Positions 1 to 8,781 of a stretch of 64,000 bases of DNA are shown here, in pieces. The notes beneath the pieces were generated by a model. That model was given only the letters and a program-made list of their open reading frames with translations, was not told the DNA's origin and did no database searches. This DNA is from Sinomonas mesophila (GTDB lineage Bacteria > Actinomycetota > Actinomycetes > Actinomycetales > Micrococcaceae): assembly GCF_001999765.1 (NCBI RefSeq), contig NZ_KV908323.1, positions 252,585 through 316,584 of the forward strand. Direction: 5' to 3'. A program made the position numbers and the translations under genes. Each line of letters begins with the position of its first letter. Positions within the stretch are counted from its first letter, which is position 1.

Positions 1-264
1 GGCGAGGATGCCGCCGGCGCCGGGCTTGTTCTCGACGATCACGGTGGCTCCGAGCTCGTCGCCGAGCTTCGGGGCGAGCATGCGAGCGTAGGCGTCGTAG
101 CCCCCGCCCGGGTCGAAGGGGACGACCAGTGTGATCGTCTGGTTCTTGAGCTTCTCCGCTGCTTGCTCCGGGGAGCTCGACGCGCTGGTGGCTGCCGACG
201 AGCAGCCGGTGAGAGTGCCACCGACGATAGCGAGGGCGGCGAGCCCGAGTGCGAACTTGCGCAT
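1..264 (-). CDS. tctC: TctC-family tricarboxylate-type solute-binding lipoprotein (partial)
   Basis: The gene runs off the left edge, so only about the first 88 residues are visible. They begin with a lipoprotein signal peptide: charged MRKF, a hydrophobic stretch and a lipobox LTGC with the lipidated Cys at residue 21. A Ser/Ala-rich linker follows, then the start of the Bug/TctC fold with the family motif VVPFDPGGGYD and later ENKPGAGG. TctC proteins capture carboxylates outside the membrane and deliver them to the TctAB permease. It lies upstream in sequence order on the minus strand from tctB and tctA, so it is the last visible gene of that operon. The ligand cannot be read from the fragment. 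Confidence 0.9.
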   Translation of the reverse strand, partial: MRKFALGLAALAIVGGTLTGCSSAATSASSSPEQAAEKLKNQTITLVVPFDPGGGYDAYARMLAPKLGDELGATVIVENKPGAGGILA

Positions 265-360
265 GGGACGGGGGTCCTTTCGATTTCTGCGCCCCGATCG
301 GTAGACGATTGGGCCGGGGAGACGGGGGGAGATCAGGATTGGGGGGATGGGAGCGGGCGC

Positions 361-909
361 TCAGGCGAGTCCGAGCAGCCCGCCCGGCAGCGGCAGCTTG
401 AGGATGATCTCGAAGGCCCCGTAGATGACGCCGCCGAGCACGACCGCGTAGATCGCGGCGAACAGCCAGGACTTGTCGGCCTGGAAGCGCAGGTAGGCCA
501 CGGTGAAGGCGGCCATGGCGACGTAGATGCCGAAGATTGCCAGTGCGATGAAGAACCCGCCCAGCCAGCAGATCGAGGAGATCCAGTCCCTCGAGGTGAG
601 GTTCTTGAAGAATTCGTACTCCTGCTCGGCCATCGACTTGGCGGACTCGGGCACGTCGGTCTTCGGGGCGTCTGGCTTGGGCGGGAAGAACAGCACCCGG
701 ACGAGGAAGGACGCGCTGGCGATCGCGCCCGCGCCGCTGACGCCGAGCGGGAAGTAGGCGGCGAGTTCCTTCCAGCCCGTGGCCATCAGGTACGCCGCGA
801 CGAACACCACGAGCAGCACGGATGTGATGATCAGGTCGGGCTTGTTCACCCGGCGCCGCCGCGAGCCGCCCTCCTCGCCGTGGACGGGGCGGATGGTGTC
901 GATGCTCAT
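361..909 (-). CDS. tctB: TctB-family small permease subunit
   Basis: A protein of 182 residues with a basic N-terminus (GGSRRRR) and about four hydrophobic segments (near residues 25-45, 58-75, 115-140 and 150-175), which is the usual layout of the small TctB subunit. The ATG at 909 overlaps the tctA stop by four bases (ATGA), indicating translational coupling. A longer open frame extends upstream, but it lies inside tctA in another frame and does not look coding. TctB works with TctA and the binding protein as a secondary, ion-driven carboxylate importer. Confidence 0.88.
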   Translation of the reverse strand: MSIDTIRPVHGEEGGSRRRRVNKPDLIITSVLLVVFVAAYLMATGWKELAAYFPLGVSGAGAIASASFLVRVLFFPPKPDAPKTDVPESAKSMAEQEYEFFKNLTSRDWISSICWLGGFFIALAIFGIYVAMAAFTVAYLRFQADKSWLFAAIYAVVLGGVIYGAFEIILKLPLPGGLLGLA

Positions 910-2417
910 GGACGGCCTCCGAGGGTCAGGAGCTCGCCCTTCGCGGCGCGCTTCTTGAGGGCGATGCGGATCGCGGTGAACAGGATCATGCCGGCGATGA
1001 TGACCTCGATGACGATCACGCCCGGCCGGCCGATCCAGCTGAACTGAAACAGCGTGTAGCTGACGGTGAAGTACCGCTCGAGGATCTCGCCGAGCACCAG
1101 GCCGAGCAGCAGAGGGATGCGGGGCCACTTGAAGCGGGTGGACAGCACGCCGATCGCGAGGAAGACGAGCATGATCCACACGTCGTCGAGCGAGCTGGTG
1201 TTCGAGAACGCGCCGATGGTGAGCATCGCGATGAGGAACGGGACCAACGACCTTCCGGTCACCGAGGTGAGCTTGGCAAGGGGGCGGATCAGCAGGTAGC
1301 CAAGGATGACTGCCGCGATCGTGCTCAGCACGATGATCCAGACGAGCGAGAGGGTGACCTCGAGGTGCTCGCCCAGCATCTCAGGGCCCGGGTTCAGGCC
1401 GAGGATGAGGAACGCGCCCAGCAGCACCGCCATGCTCGCGCCCGACGGGACGCCGAAGGCGATCGTCGGCACGAGGTGGCCGCCGTCCTTGGCTGTGGTG
1501 GTCGCGCCGGAGGCGATCACGCCCTCGATGGCGCCGTTGCCGAACTCCTCGGGGTTCTTCGAGGTCTGCTTGGCGTGGCCGTAGGCGATGAACTGGGAGA
1601 CCGATCCTCCGAGGCCGGGCAGGATGCCGAGGACGGCACCGATGGCACTGGCGCGCAGCATCAGCCACCAATGGCGGAAGGAGTCCTTCACGCCGACGAG
1701 GATGCCGCCCAGGTGCGGTGCCACGGCCGTCTTGGTGTGGCCCTCCTTGTCGAGCATGGACTGCAGCACCTCGGCGCCGCCGAGGAGGCCAACGACGACA
1801 GGGACGATGCCGATGCCCTCCCACAGGTGCAGGCTTCCGAAGGCGTACCGCTCGGTGCCGAGGTTCGGGTCGATCCCGACCAGCGAGAGGAGCACGCCCA
1901 TGGTGGCCATGACGAGGCCCTTGTGGATGCTGCCGCTGGAGAGCGATGCGATGAACGTCAGGCCGAGCACGGCCGCGGCGAACAGCTCTGGCGCGCTGAT
2001 GCCCATCATGAGCGGCCTCATCACTGGGATCAGCGCCATGAGCAGGATCGCGCCGAAGATCGCCCCGATCGCCGAGCTCGACAGTGAGGCGCCGAGCGCG
2101 CGCCCGGCCTGCCCCTTCTTGTTGAGCGGATAACCGTCGAGCACCATGGCTGCTGCCGTGGGTTCGCCGGGGATCCCGAACAGGATGGAGGTGAAGTCGC
2201 CGGCAATCGCGGAGACGACGTACATGCCCAGGAGGAGCGAGAAGGCCGGCACAGGATCCATGCCGAAGGTCACGGGGATGAGCAGCGCGAGCGTGACCGC
2301 GCCGCCGAGGCCCGGGAGGATGCCGACGAGGAAGCCGATCACTACGCCGATCAGCAGCATGAGTAGCGATATCGGGGTGACGGCCTCGCCCAGAGCGCTC
2401 CAGATCGCGTCGAGCAT
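906..2417 (-). CDS. tctA: TctA-family large permease subunit
   Basis: A 503-residue, roughly 12-segment membrane protein of normal length for TctA. It starts with an amphipathic stretch and then the hallmark loop GILPGLGGAVTLALLIPVTF, and a second GILPGLGGS motif sits near residue 265; these two glycine-rich repeats define the family. It is the first gene of the minus-strand operon tctA-tctB-tctC. In such dioxygenase clusters TTT systems commonly import aromatic or aliphatic carboxylates, so this is probably the uptake route for the substrate or an intermediate of the neighbouring oxygenase (inference). Confidence 0.93.
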   Translation of the reverse strand: MLDAIWSALGEAVTPISLLMLLIGVVIGFLVGILPGLGGAVTLALLIPVTFGMDPVPAFSLLLGMYVVSAIAGDFTSILFGIPGEPTAAAMVLDGYPLNKKGQAGRALGASLSSSAIGAIFGAILLMALIPVMRPLMMGISAPELFAAAVLGLTFIASLSSGSIHKGLVMATMGVLLSLVGIDPNLGTERYAFGSLHLWEGIGIVPVVVGLLGGAEVLQSMLDKEGHTKTAVAPHLGGILVGVKDSFRHWWLMLRASAIGAVLGILPGLGGSVSQFIAYGHAKQTSKNPEEFGNGAIEGVIASGATTTAKDGGHLVPTIAFGVPSGASMAVLLGAFLILGLNPGPEMLGEHLEVTLSLVWIIVLSTIAAVILGYLLIRPLAKLTSVTGRSLVPFLIAMLTIGAFSNTSSLDDVWIMLVFLAIGVLSTRFKWPRIPLLLGLVLGEILERYFTVSYTLFQFSWIGRPGVIVIEVIIAGMILFTAIRIALKKRAAKGELLTLGGRP

Positions 2418-2653
2418 TGGCCCTCCTTTCTGGCGTCTTTGCCAAGGTTTTGATGATCACTGTGCGCCGCACTCAAGGCAGAGGCGAGGGGTTCGACAGT
2501 GCAGAAGACTTATCTGGAGCTTAGGACTTTTGGTCTTGCCACGTCAATGGACTAACCAATACATTCGAGGAAGAGCAGGGTTGGTCGGCCAGAGGCAGGC
2601 CTTGCTCTGGGGGACCGACGCGCTGTTGAGCGCATGTATGAAAGGTGAAAGCT
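2418..2653. promoter_or_regulatory. Divergent promoter region of tctA and the dehydrogenase gene
   Basis: This 236-bp gap separates the minus-strand tct operon from the plus-strand dehydrogenase-aldolase operon. It contains the operator-like site at 2546-2560 described separately. No small gene is convincing here. Both operons probably start within it and share control. Confidence 0.6.
2546..2560. promoter_or_regulatory. FadR/GntR-type operator copy 1
   Basis: AATGGACTAACCAAT. Its reverse complement differs at only two positions from the site at 8782-8796, and its core TGG-N5-CCA fits the FadR-family pattern TGGT-N3-ACCA with one half-site changed. It lies in the divergent promoter region. 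Confidence 0.5.
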
Positions 2654-3547
2654 ATGGATCCAAGTCACGTGGGAGTCGTCGGGCTCGGGGGGATGGGCAA
2701 GGCCCTGGTCGACAGCCTCATCGCCGCCGAGCATCCGGTTGCGGTGTGGGACCGGCACACGGACCGCGTTGCGACAACGGCGATGATCGGGGCGGCTCCG
2801 TCGGTGAGCCCCCGCCAGCTCGCGGAGCAGAGCGACGTGATCTTCCTTGCCCTGCCGAATCCGGCGGCGGTGCGGGAGGTGCTCTACGACGAAGAGACCG
2901 GAGTGCTTGCCGGGCTCCGCCCAGGCGCGGTGATCGTGGACATGACAACCGGAGACCCGGACCTCGCGCAGGACGTCGCGCAGCGCGTCGCAGCCCTGGG
3001 CAACGGTGTCCGTTACGTCGATGCCCCGGTGTCCGGCACGGCTCCGAACCTCACCGTCATGATCGGCGGCGAGGCGGGTGTGCTCGGTGGCGCCGAGGCT
3101 ATCGTGCAGGACGTCGCTGGGGCGCTGCTCTACATGGGGGCCCTGGGCGATGGATTCGCCACCAAGCTCGTGCACCAGCACGTGAAGTACGCGACCCACC
3201 TCGCTGCGGCCGAGGCCCTCCTGATCGCGCAGCAGGCCGGTCTCGACGTCGCTATGGTGATCGACGCGGTCGAGCGGTCGAGCGGTGTCATCGGCGGCTT
3301 CAAGGGCGTCGCCGAGTACTACGGCGGCAACAAGCGCGCCGTGGCAAAGCATGCGCCCGCTACGACGATCGCCAAGGACATGCGGCTGGCCGCGGCTCTC
3401 GCCGACTCGCTGGGTGTTACGAGCGCAACGCTGGCGGCCGCCGCGGAATTCTTCGGTACCGCCGCGGAGGGAGACTACGCCAAGCTTCCCTACCCGGAGA
3501 GCACGGAGCTTCTGACACGGCTGCGCACGGCTGTGCAGGAGAGCTGA
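2654..3547 (+). CDS. NAD(P)-dependent 3-hydroxyisobutyrate dehydrogenase-family oxidoreductase
   Basis: The 297-residue protein has the N-terminal Rossmann motif VGVVGLGGMG, the substrate loop DAPVSG near residue 130, and the all-alpha C-terminal domain of the beta-hydroxyacid dehydrogenase family. The catalytic lysine is present in GDGFATKLVHQH, but the usual following Asn-Asn pair is His-Gln, which may change substrate preference. ATG 2654 is preferred over an in-frame GTG at 2645 because AAAGGTG lies six bases before it. It overlaps the aldolase gene by one base (TGATG). The family oxidises short beta-hydroxyacids; the substrate here is unknown. Confidence 0.85.
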   Translation: MDPSHVGVVGLGGMGKALVDSLIAAEHPVAVWDRHTDRVATTAMIGAAPSVSPRQLAEQSDVIFLALPNPAAVREVLYDEETGVLAGLRPGAVIVDMTTGDPDLAQDVAQRVAALGNGVRYVDAPVSGTAPNLTVMIGGEAGVLGGAEAIVQDVAGALLYMGALGDGFATKLVHQHVKYATHLAAAEALLIAQQAGLDVAMVIDAVERSSGVIGGFKGVAEYYGGNKRAVAKHAPATTIAKDMRLAAALADSLGVTSATLAAAAEFFGTAAEGDYAKLPYPESTELLTRLRTAVQES

Positions 3548-4266
3548 TGGCACTCGACGCGTCGGCACGGGAGGTACTCGCCGAGGCCTGCCGGATCATC
3601 GCCCATGCCGGCCTGGCGGAGGACGTCCTCGGCCATGTCAGCCTCCGGACCGACGACGGCATCGCGGTCCGCTGTCGCGGACCGCACGAGAGCGGGCTGC
3701 TGTTCACCGAGCCGGCGGACATCCACGAAGTCGTCCCCGAGCGTGCGCTCGGGGGCGGGTACAAGGCCCCGAATGAGCTTCCGATCCATGCCGAGGTGCT
3801 GGCGGCACGCCCTGAGGCCCATGCGGTGGTGCACGCGCACGCTCCGGCGGTCATCGCGGCCGACCTCGCCGGAGTCGCCCTGCTGCCCGCGGTCGGCGCG
3901 TACAACATCCCGGCGATGCGCATGGCCGCGGAGGGGATCCCGACCTACCCGCGCAGCCTGCTGATCAACACGGCGGAGCTCGGACGGGAAGTCGCATCCG
4001 CGCTCGGCGCGGCACCGGCGCTGGTCCTGCGCGGACATGGGATCGTGACGGTGGGCGCGACAGTCGAACAGGCCGTCGTGCGCGCGCTGAACGTGGAGAT
4101 CCTCGCGCGGATGCTCGTGAGCGCCAGCGCGCTGGGGCCGGTGAGCTACACGGTCACGGAGGCTGACATGGCGATGATGCCCGACCTCGGATCAGGGTTC
4201 AACGACGGCTTCGTCTGGAACTACCAGCGCGCGCGGCTCCGACACGCTGGACTGGCCGTGCGCTGA
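3547..4266 (+). CDS. Class II aldolase/adducin-family protein
   Basis: The 239-residue protein has the zinc-site pattern of the family: a Glu in APNELPIHAEV, the HAH pair in VVHAHAP and a later His in LRGHGIV. Members are metal-dependent aldolases, epimerases or decarboxylases, including decarboxylases of dihydroxylated aromatic acids. It is translationally coupled to the preceding dehydrogenase and sits beside a ring-hydroxylating dioxygenase operon, so decarboxylation or cleavage of an oxidised intermediate is plausible but not shown. A strong hairpin follows directly. Confidence 0.85.
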   Translation: MALDASAREVLAEACRIIAHAGLAEDVLGHVSLRTDDGIAVRCRGPHESGLLFTEPADIHEVVPERALGGGYKAPNELPIHAEVLAARPEAHAVVHAHAPAVIAADLAGVALLPAVGAYNIPAMRMAAEGIPTYPRSLLINTAELGREVASALGAAPALVLRGHGIVTVGATVEQAVVRALNVEILARMLVSASALGPVSYTVTEADMAMMPDLGSGFNDGFVWNYQRARLRHAGLAVR

Positions 4267-4288
4267 GCGCTCCGGCAGCACAGACGAC

Positions 4289-4316
4289 GCCCGTCCGGCA
4301 CCCCTGCCGGACGGGC
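4289..4316. terminator. Bidirectional terminator hairpin
   Basis: Perfect 12-bp stem (GCCCGTCCGGCA with its complement) and a CCCC loop, between the convergent aldolase and iclR genes. The flanks (GACGAC and ATCGTC) extend the stem with one mismatch. Confidence 0.8.
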
Positions 4317-4320
4317 ATCG

Positions 4321-5088
4321 TCATTCCTTCGGCGCGGCTCCCAGCGCCTCCTGGATCTGCGCCGCCGCAGTGTGAAGCTGGCGGGCGATCTGCCCGTGCC
4401 CCTGCCGCGCTATACGGAGCGACGGGCCGGCAGCATTGATCGCGGCGATCGTCGTGCCGCGGGCATCCTTGACGGTCCTCGCCAGGGAGGTCACGTCATC
4501 CGGACGGGCATTGAGCGCATAGCCGAGCTCCCGGATCTGGGCGAGCTGGGCTTCGAGGGCCGCGACATCCACTTCCCGAGCGGCGAGCCGCGCGAGCGTC
4601 TGCTCCAGGTGCGCCTGGGGCAGATCTGCGAGCATCGCTCGCCCCATGGAACTCGTATGCGCAGGGAACACCTGGCCGGTGCGATCCGCGACGCGCAGCT
4701 GCTGCGGTCCCTCGACGCTGAACACATAGCGGACATTGTCGCCTTCGAGGACGGCGAGGTGGACGGACTCGTCCAGTCGTGTGGTGAGATCCGCGAGGAT
4801 GGGACGTGCCAGCGACCGCACATCCATGTTCCGCACCGCTGACAGGCCCAGGTCGAGAAGGACCGGGCCCAGGACGTACGTGCGGACTTCTGCCTCCTGG
4901 CGGATGAAGTCGTAGGACTGCAGCATCGCCAGGAGCCGATGCGCGGTGGATATCGAGACGCCGAGCTCGTGGGCCGCGTCGGACAGGCGGAGGCGCCGCC
5001 GCTCTTTGAACATCAGGAGCAGACGCAGGGTATTGCCGACCGAGGAGACCGGATAGCTGGGCTGTGTTCTCGGTTCGGCGGCAGGCAT
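4321..5088 (-). CDS. IclR-family transcriptional regulator
   Basis: The 255-residue protein carries an N-terminal winged helix-turn-helix (about residues 15-75, with ELGVSISTAHRLLAML) and the IclR effector-binding domain (about 80-245, with SMGRAMLA and the usual C-terminal GPSLR region). IclR proteins commonly control aromatic-acid catabolism. It is the last gene on the minus strand after the dioxygenase subunits, separated from them by 108 bp containing a terminator-like hairpin. It probably senses the substrate or a product of the pathway (inference). Confidence 0.92.
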   Translation of the reverse strand: MPAAEPRTQPSYPVSSVGNTLRLLLMFKERRRLRLSDAAHELGVSISTAHRLLAMLQSYDFIRQEAEVRTYVLGPVLLDLGLSAVRNMDVRSLARPILADLTTRLDESVHLAVLEGDNVRYVFSVEGPQQLRVADRTGQVFPAHTSSMGRAMLADLPQAHLEQTLARLAAREVDVAALEAQLAQIRELGYALNARPDDVTSLARTVKDARGTTIAAINAAGPSLRIARQGHGQIARQLHTAAAQIQEALGAAPKE

Positions 5089-5116
5089 TGCTCCAGAAGG
5101 GCTTTCAGAGAAGGCT

Positions 5117-5158
5117 CCCGCCCTGCTGGAGGCGTGGGGGCGCCTTCAGCAGGGCGGG
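5117..5158 (-). terminator. Hairpin after the dioxygenase operon
   Basis: Stem CCCGCCCTGCTG with its complement at 5147-5158, extended by six inner pairs including one GU around a six-base loop. It lies 39 bp past the beta-subunit stop and before iclR, so it may attenuate read-through into the regulator. Confidence 0.65.
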
Positions 5159-5196
5159 AACGTGGAAGGAGCCGCCGTCTCGGGCGGCGCCCATCG

Positions 5197-5736
5197 TCAG
5201 AGGAAGACGGAGAGGTTCTTCGCCAGCAGCACCGTCTGGTCCAACAGCAGGTAGCGGCGAACAACCTTCCATCCGTCGTCCGTCTTGCGGAGGGTGTCCT
5301 GGCGGCGCCCGACGAAGAAGTCGGTCTCGTCGGCCACGCGGTTGCGGTAGACGAGGAATCGGCTCGAGAGCTTGACCTCGGGCCAGGCGACTTCCTCGAT
5401 GCGGACGTTCGTCACCAGGTGCGAGACCCGGGAGACGGGTTCCTCGGCCCAGTGCACGCCGGTGGCCAGCTGCATCACGCGCAGCTCGACCGTCGATTTG
5501 GGCTCGTCGAACCAGCAGACCTCGGACCCGGCCTTGGTCTCGCCTCGGGTGTCCGCGTCGGCGTACTCGACGTTCATCCGCAGCGGAACGCTGTACTGGT
5601 AGTCGTCCGCGAGCAGATCCAGCCACTCGTCATAGCGTCGCTCGTCCAGGAGGTCAGCCTCGGCGAAGAGGAACTCCGAGACCTCCTGCAGCAGCGCCCA
5701 GCGGTCCGGTCCCTGCGAGTAGTCCGGCGTCGGCAT
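5197..5736 (-). CDS. Aromatic-ring-hydroxylating dioxygenase beta subunit
   Basis: The 179-residue protein has the small-subunit (SnoaL/cystatin-like) fold signature: an N-terminal helix rich in acidic residues (EVSEFLFAEADLLDERRYDEWLDLL) followed by YQYSVPLRMN and strands ending in LLLDQTVLLAKNLSVFL. The subunit forms the structural base of alpha3beta3 Rieske oxygenases. Its ATG overlaps the alpha-subunit stop by one base, so the two subunits are translationally coupled. Confidence 0.92.
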   Translation of the reverse strand: MPTPDYSQGPDRWALLQEVSEFLFAEADLLDERRYDEWLDLLADDYQYSVPLRMNVEYADADTRGETKAGSEVCWFDEPKSTVELRVMQLATGVHWAEEPVSRVSHLVTNVRIEEVAWPEVKLSSRFLVYRNRVADETDFFVGRRQDTLRKTDDGWKVVRRYLLLDQTVLLAKNLSVFL

Positions 5737-7229
5737 CAGTGGTTCACCTTCCCTGCGGCGGCCTCGGTAACCGCTTCTTCCTCCTGACGGCGAATGATCG
5801 CGTCAATCCTGTCGTCCGACTTCGCGATCTCGATGAGCTCGTCCCAGCTGAGGTTGTCGACGAACTCCGACCAGCGGCGGTAGAAGGCCCTCGCATTCAC
5901 CTCACCGGAGATCGCGTGGTTGGAATGCACGGCGCGATCGAGCTCCGAGAGCTGCTCGGTGCCGAGGCCCTGCTGGTAGTTGTAGGGGTACCGCTGGGCG
6001 ACGACGCCCTTCGACGCCTGAGTGGCGTAGTCCCAGTTCTCCATGTCGTCCTGCTCGGTCATGCCGGCCGGGCCGCCGTAGCGCATGTAGTACTGGCGCA
6101 GCCACTCCCGGACGGGCTCGGGGGCCTTCTTGTCGGTGAGGAACCAGCGCCACACCTCGGTCTCGGTGGGACTGATCGGGTGGGCGACGAGGATGCTGCG
6201 CGGGAAGCCGGCCGCGAACGACATGTTCGGGAACATCGTCGCGGGGCCGCGGCCGCCGAGGCGACGGCCCTCGGCGTCCAGGCGCTCCTTGCGGGTCGCC
6301 CACGCCTGGTCGAAGTACTCGTTCATCTCCGGCTCGATGAACTCGGGGTAGGCGATCTCATAGGCCAGGTTGTCGCTGGCGCCGTGGCCGTTGCGGAACG
6401 AGGTCTTCATGCGGCCTGTCGAGTGGCCGCCCTGGTCCTGGCGCTCACCGTGGCGGCGCTTGCCGCGCCCGCCGGGACCGATGCCGACGGCTTCGACCGA
6501 GGCATGGGTCGATGCGCCGTGGTAGGTGTCGCCGAGGAAGTTCTCGGAGACGAACTTCCAGTTCGACTTGATGCGCCACTTGAGCACGCCGTGGAACACC
6601 TCGGTCTCGCCGGGGGTGCCGTCGAACGCGTCGGCGAGGTTGTCCAGCCACCAGTGGAAGTCGCCGACGTAGTCGAGGAAGTCCTCCGCGTTCTCGTCCC
6701 AGTTGGCGAACACCAGGCCCTTGTAGTTGTAGACCTTCGGGCAGCGCACGAGGCCCCAATTCTGCTTGTCGAGCTTGCCGCTGTAGGCGGCCTTCATGTG
6801 GGGCACGCCGAAGAGGTCGCCAGGCACGTTGACCAGGCTGCCGTCCATCGAATAGGACCATGCGTGGTAGGGGCAGGTGAACTGCATCGTGTTGCCCTCG
6901 TCGTAGCGGCATACGCGCATGCCGCGGTGGCGGCAGGAGTTCAGCAACACAAAGATCCCGCCGTCCACATCGCGTGTGAGCAGGACCGGGTCGCTGCCCA
7001 TCCAGGACGAGAAGTAGTCGCCCGGGTTGGGCACCTGCGACGCATGGCCGACGAAGAGCCAGGCCCGGGGGAACAGGTTCTTCATTTCAAGGTCGAATAT
7101 CTCCTGGTTGAAGAAGACCTCGCGGCTGATCTGTCCGGTCTCCAGGTCGACCAGGTCCCGGGCACGCCGTGGGTCCTCGGCCTGGGGCGGCGGCGCCGGA
7201 CAGGGGTTGGAGGTGGAGCCAGTGGTCAT
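5736..7229 (-). CDS. Rieske ring-hydroxylating dioxygenase alpha subunit
   Basis: The 497-residue catalytic subunit has a Rieske [2Fe-2S] domain with ligands C99, H101, C119 and H122 (CRHRG and CPYHAW). The mononuclear iron site appears as D234-T-Y-H237-x4-H242, with D234 the bridging aspartate that links Rieske and iron centres of neighbouring subunits. The ATG at 7229 is chosen; 24 extra in-frame upstream residues lack family similarity. Length and organisation match benzoate/phthalate/phenylpropionate-type oxygenases. The substrate is not identifiable from sequence, but uptake genes for carboxylates nearby suggest an aromatic acid. Confidence 0.94.
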   Translation of the reverse strand: MTTGSTSNPCPAPPPQAEDPRRARDLVDLETGQISREVFFNQEIFDLEMKNLFPRAWLFVGHASQVPNPGDYFSSWMGSDPVLLTRDVDGGIFVLLNSCRHRGMRVCRYDEGNTMQFTCPYHAWSYSMDGSLVNVPGDLFGVPHMKAAYSGKLDKQNWGLVRCPKVYNYKGLVFANWDENAEDFLDYVGDFHWWLDNLADAFDGTPGETEVFHGVLKWRIKSNWKFVSENFLGDTYHGASTHASVEAVGIGPGGRGKRRHGERQDQGGHSTGRMKTSFRNGHGASDNLAYEIAYPEFIEPEMNEYFDQAWATRKERLDAEGRRLGGRGPATMFPNMSFAAGFPRSILVAHPISPTETEVWRWFLTDKKAPEPVREWLRQYYMRYGGPAGMTEQDDMENWDYATQASKGVVAQRYPYNYQQGLGTEQLSELDRAVHSNHAISGEVNARAFYRRWSEFVDNLSWDELIEIAKSDDRIDAIIRRQEEEAVTEAAAGKVNH

Positions 7230-7275
7230 CGTTGAACTCGCTTTCGTGTACGGAACGGGAAGGAAGGGATCGGCA

Positions 7276-8535
7276 TCAGCGGGCGGCGACAAGGCGTGCA
7301 CCCGCGGCGAGCTCCTCGAGCTCGCTGAGCATCTCGGCGGTCGTTGGCTCGAGCGGCATCAGGCGGCGCACGGCGACCATGCCGCGAGGCCAGCCGAAGG
7401 TGACGACGGCGCTGCAGCCGTCGTCGTCGCCGTGCGTGTAGACCGCGATCCGACGTGGCGTGGGGCCCTCAAGCGTCAGCAGATCGACGTGGGCGTCGGG
7501 GTCCGGGTGTCCGGCGACCTGGATCTTCTCGCGGAACTGGTCGGACCAGAAGTAGGGCGCCTCGCGGTATCCGATCGGATCCTGCGGATGCAGGAGGTTG
7601 TGGGCGACGACTGTCGCCTGGTCGGCGGCATTCGTCCAGTGGCCGACCCGGCGGGGCTTGGCGGAGTGGACGTCGTAGAAGCGCGCTACGTCCCCCAGGG
7701 CGTAGACCCCCGCAGCGCCGAACGCGCGGCACCGGGCGTCGGTGACGACGCCGTCGTCGACGCGGATGCCCGAGCCCTGGAGCCATGCGGTGTTGGGCTC
7801 AGATCCGATGCCGGCGACCAGGACGTCGGCCCGGACCAGGCCGCCGCCCTCCAAAGTGATCACGGCGCCGCTGCCGTCACGGGCGATCGAGGTGATGCGT
7901 GCCTGCGTGCGCAGGTCCACGCCGTGATTGCGGTGGTTGGCCGCAATGTGCGCGCCGACGACGGCACCGAGGCTGCCCTCGAGCAGTGTCGCGCGCCGGT
8001 CGATGATCGTGGCCGGAAGGCCGAGTCCGCGGGCCACGGACGCTGCTTCGGCCGCGATGAACCCGCCTCCAACCGCGACGACGTGCGCCCCGTCTCGGAG
8101 CTGGTGCCGCAGGGCATCGGCGTCGGACGCCGTCCCGATGACGTGGCCGATCGGTTCACCGTCGTCCGCGACCAGGCGTCGCGGCGAGAGCCCGGTTGCG
8201 ATCACCAGGGCGTCATAGCCGATCAGCTGCCCGTCGGAGAGCCTGATCTGGCGTCCCTGCCCATCCAGCGCCGCGGCGTGCGCCCTGACGACCGTGGCGT
8301 CCAGGGACGCCCAGCCGCCGGGGATGAGGTTGAGCTGGGCACGCGACCAGGCGCCGGTCAGGTACTCCTTGGACAGCGGCGGGCGGTCGTACGCTTCCCC
8401 GGCCTCCGGCTCGATCACGATGAGCTCTCCGGTGAAGCCCTCCGAGCGCAGCGCCTGGGCGGTGCGCGCACCGGCGATGGATCCGCCGACGATGAGGATG
8501 CGCCCCGGGGGAACGGTTGTCGCGGGCACGGTCAC
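7276..8535 (-). CDS. FAD-dependent ferredoxin reductase of the oxygenase system
   Basis: The 419-residue protein has an FAD-binding GxGxxG variant near the N-terminus (VGGSIAGARTAQALR), the loop DRPPLSKEYL typical of rubredoxin/putidaredoxin-type reductases, a second Rossmann motif VGGGFIAAEAA for NAD(P)H, and the FAD-contact GVYALGDVARF. It passes electrons from NAD(P)H to the ferredoxin encoded just before it. The GTG start overlaps the ferredoxin stop (GTGA). It lies 46 bp before the alpha-subunit gene in the same operon. Confidence 0.92.
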   Translation of the reverse strand: MTVPATTVPPGRILIVGGSIAGARTAQALRSEGFTGELIVIEPEAGEAYDRPPLSKEYLTGAWSRAQLNLIPGGWASLDATVVRAHAAALDGQGRQIRLSDGQLIGYDALVIATGLSPRRLVADDGEPIGHVIGTASDADALRHQLRDGAHVVAVGGGFIAAEAASVARGLGLPATIIDRRATLLEGSLGAVVGAHIAANHRNHGVDLRTQARITSIARDGSGAVITLEGGGLVRADVLVAGIGSEPNTAWLQGSGIRVDDGVVTDARCRAFGAAGVYALGDVARFYDVHSAKPRRVGHWTNAADQATVVAHNLLHPQDPIGYREAPYFWSDQFREKIQVAGHPDPDAHVDLLTLEGPTPRRIAVYTHGDDDGCSAVVTFGWPRGMVAVRRLMPLEPTTAEMLSELEELAAGARLVAAR

Positions 8536-8729
8536 TCTCCTTCGACGAGGACGAGCGCGTTCACCGGGCAGCTGCGGATTCCCGCCTGGACGGCCGCGAG
8601 CTCACCGTCCGCGACGGAATCCCGGGTAACGACGACAAGCCCTTCGTCGTCGAGGTCAAGGTGCTCTGGGTCGATGGCTACGCAGTTGCCGTAGCTCTGG
8701 CATAGGTGTCGCTTGGCTTCGATCCGCAT
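8532..8729 (-). CDS. Small single-cluster ferredoxin, 3Fe-4S type
   Basis: The 65-residue protein has three cysteines in cluster spacing: C10-x5-C16 and C54 followed by Pro. The central Cys of the normal CxxCxxC motif is absent, as in [3Fe-4S] ferredoxins that serve actinobacterial P450s. Here it heads a ring-hydroxylating dioxygenase operon and presumably shuttles electrons between reductase and oxygenase. AGGAG lies about eight bases before the ATG. The gene is the first of the operon downstream of the operator at 8782-8796. Confidence 0.88.
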   Translation of the reverse strand: MRIEAKRHLCQSYGNCVAIDPEHLDLDDEGLVVVTRDSVADGELAAVQAGIRSCPVNALVLVEGE

Positions 8730-8781
8730 TGATCACTCCTGGGACGTGTCCTCACGCTGGGAACCATTGGTCCTCTGCGCA

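Noticed and set aside
2146-4266. Long plus-strand open frame covering tctA antisense, the dehydrogenase and the aldolase
   Set aside because: Only its last part (from 3547) has family similarity; the rest is antisense or out of frame to well-supported genes.
5117-5158. Possible riboswitch or attenuator before iclR
   Set aside because: Only a simple hairpin with no conserved aptamer features is seen; a terminator is the simpler reading.
5739-7235. 498-residue plus-strand frame opposite the dioxygenase alpha subunit
   Set aside because: Typical antisense shadow in high-GC DNA; the minus strand has clear Rieske and iron-site motifs.
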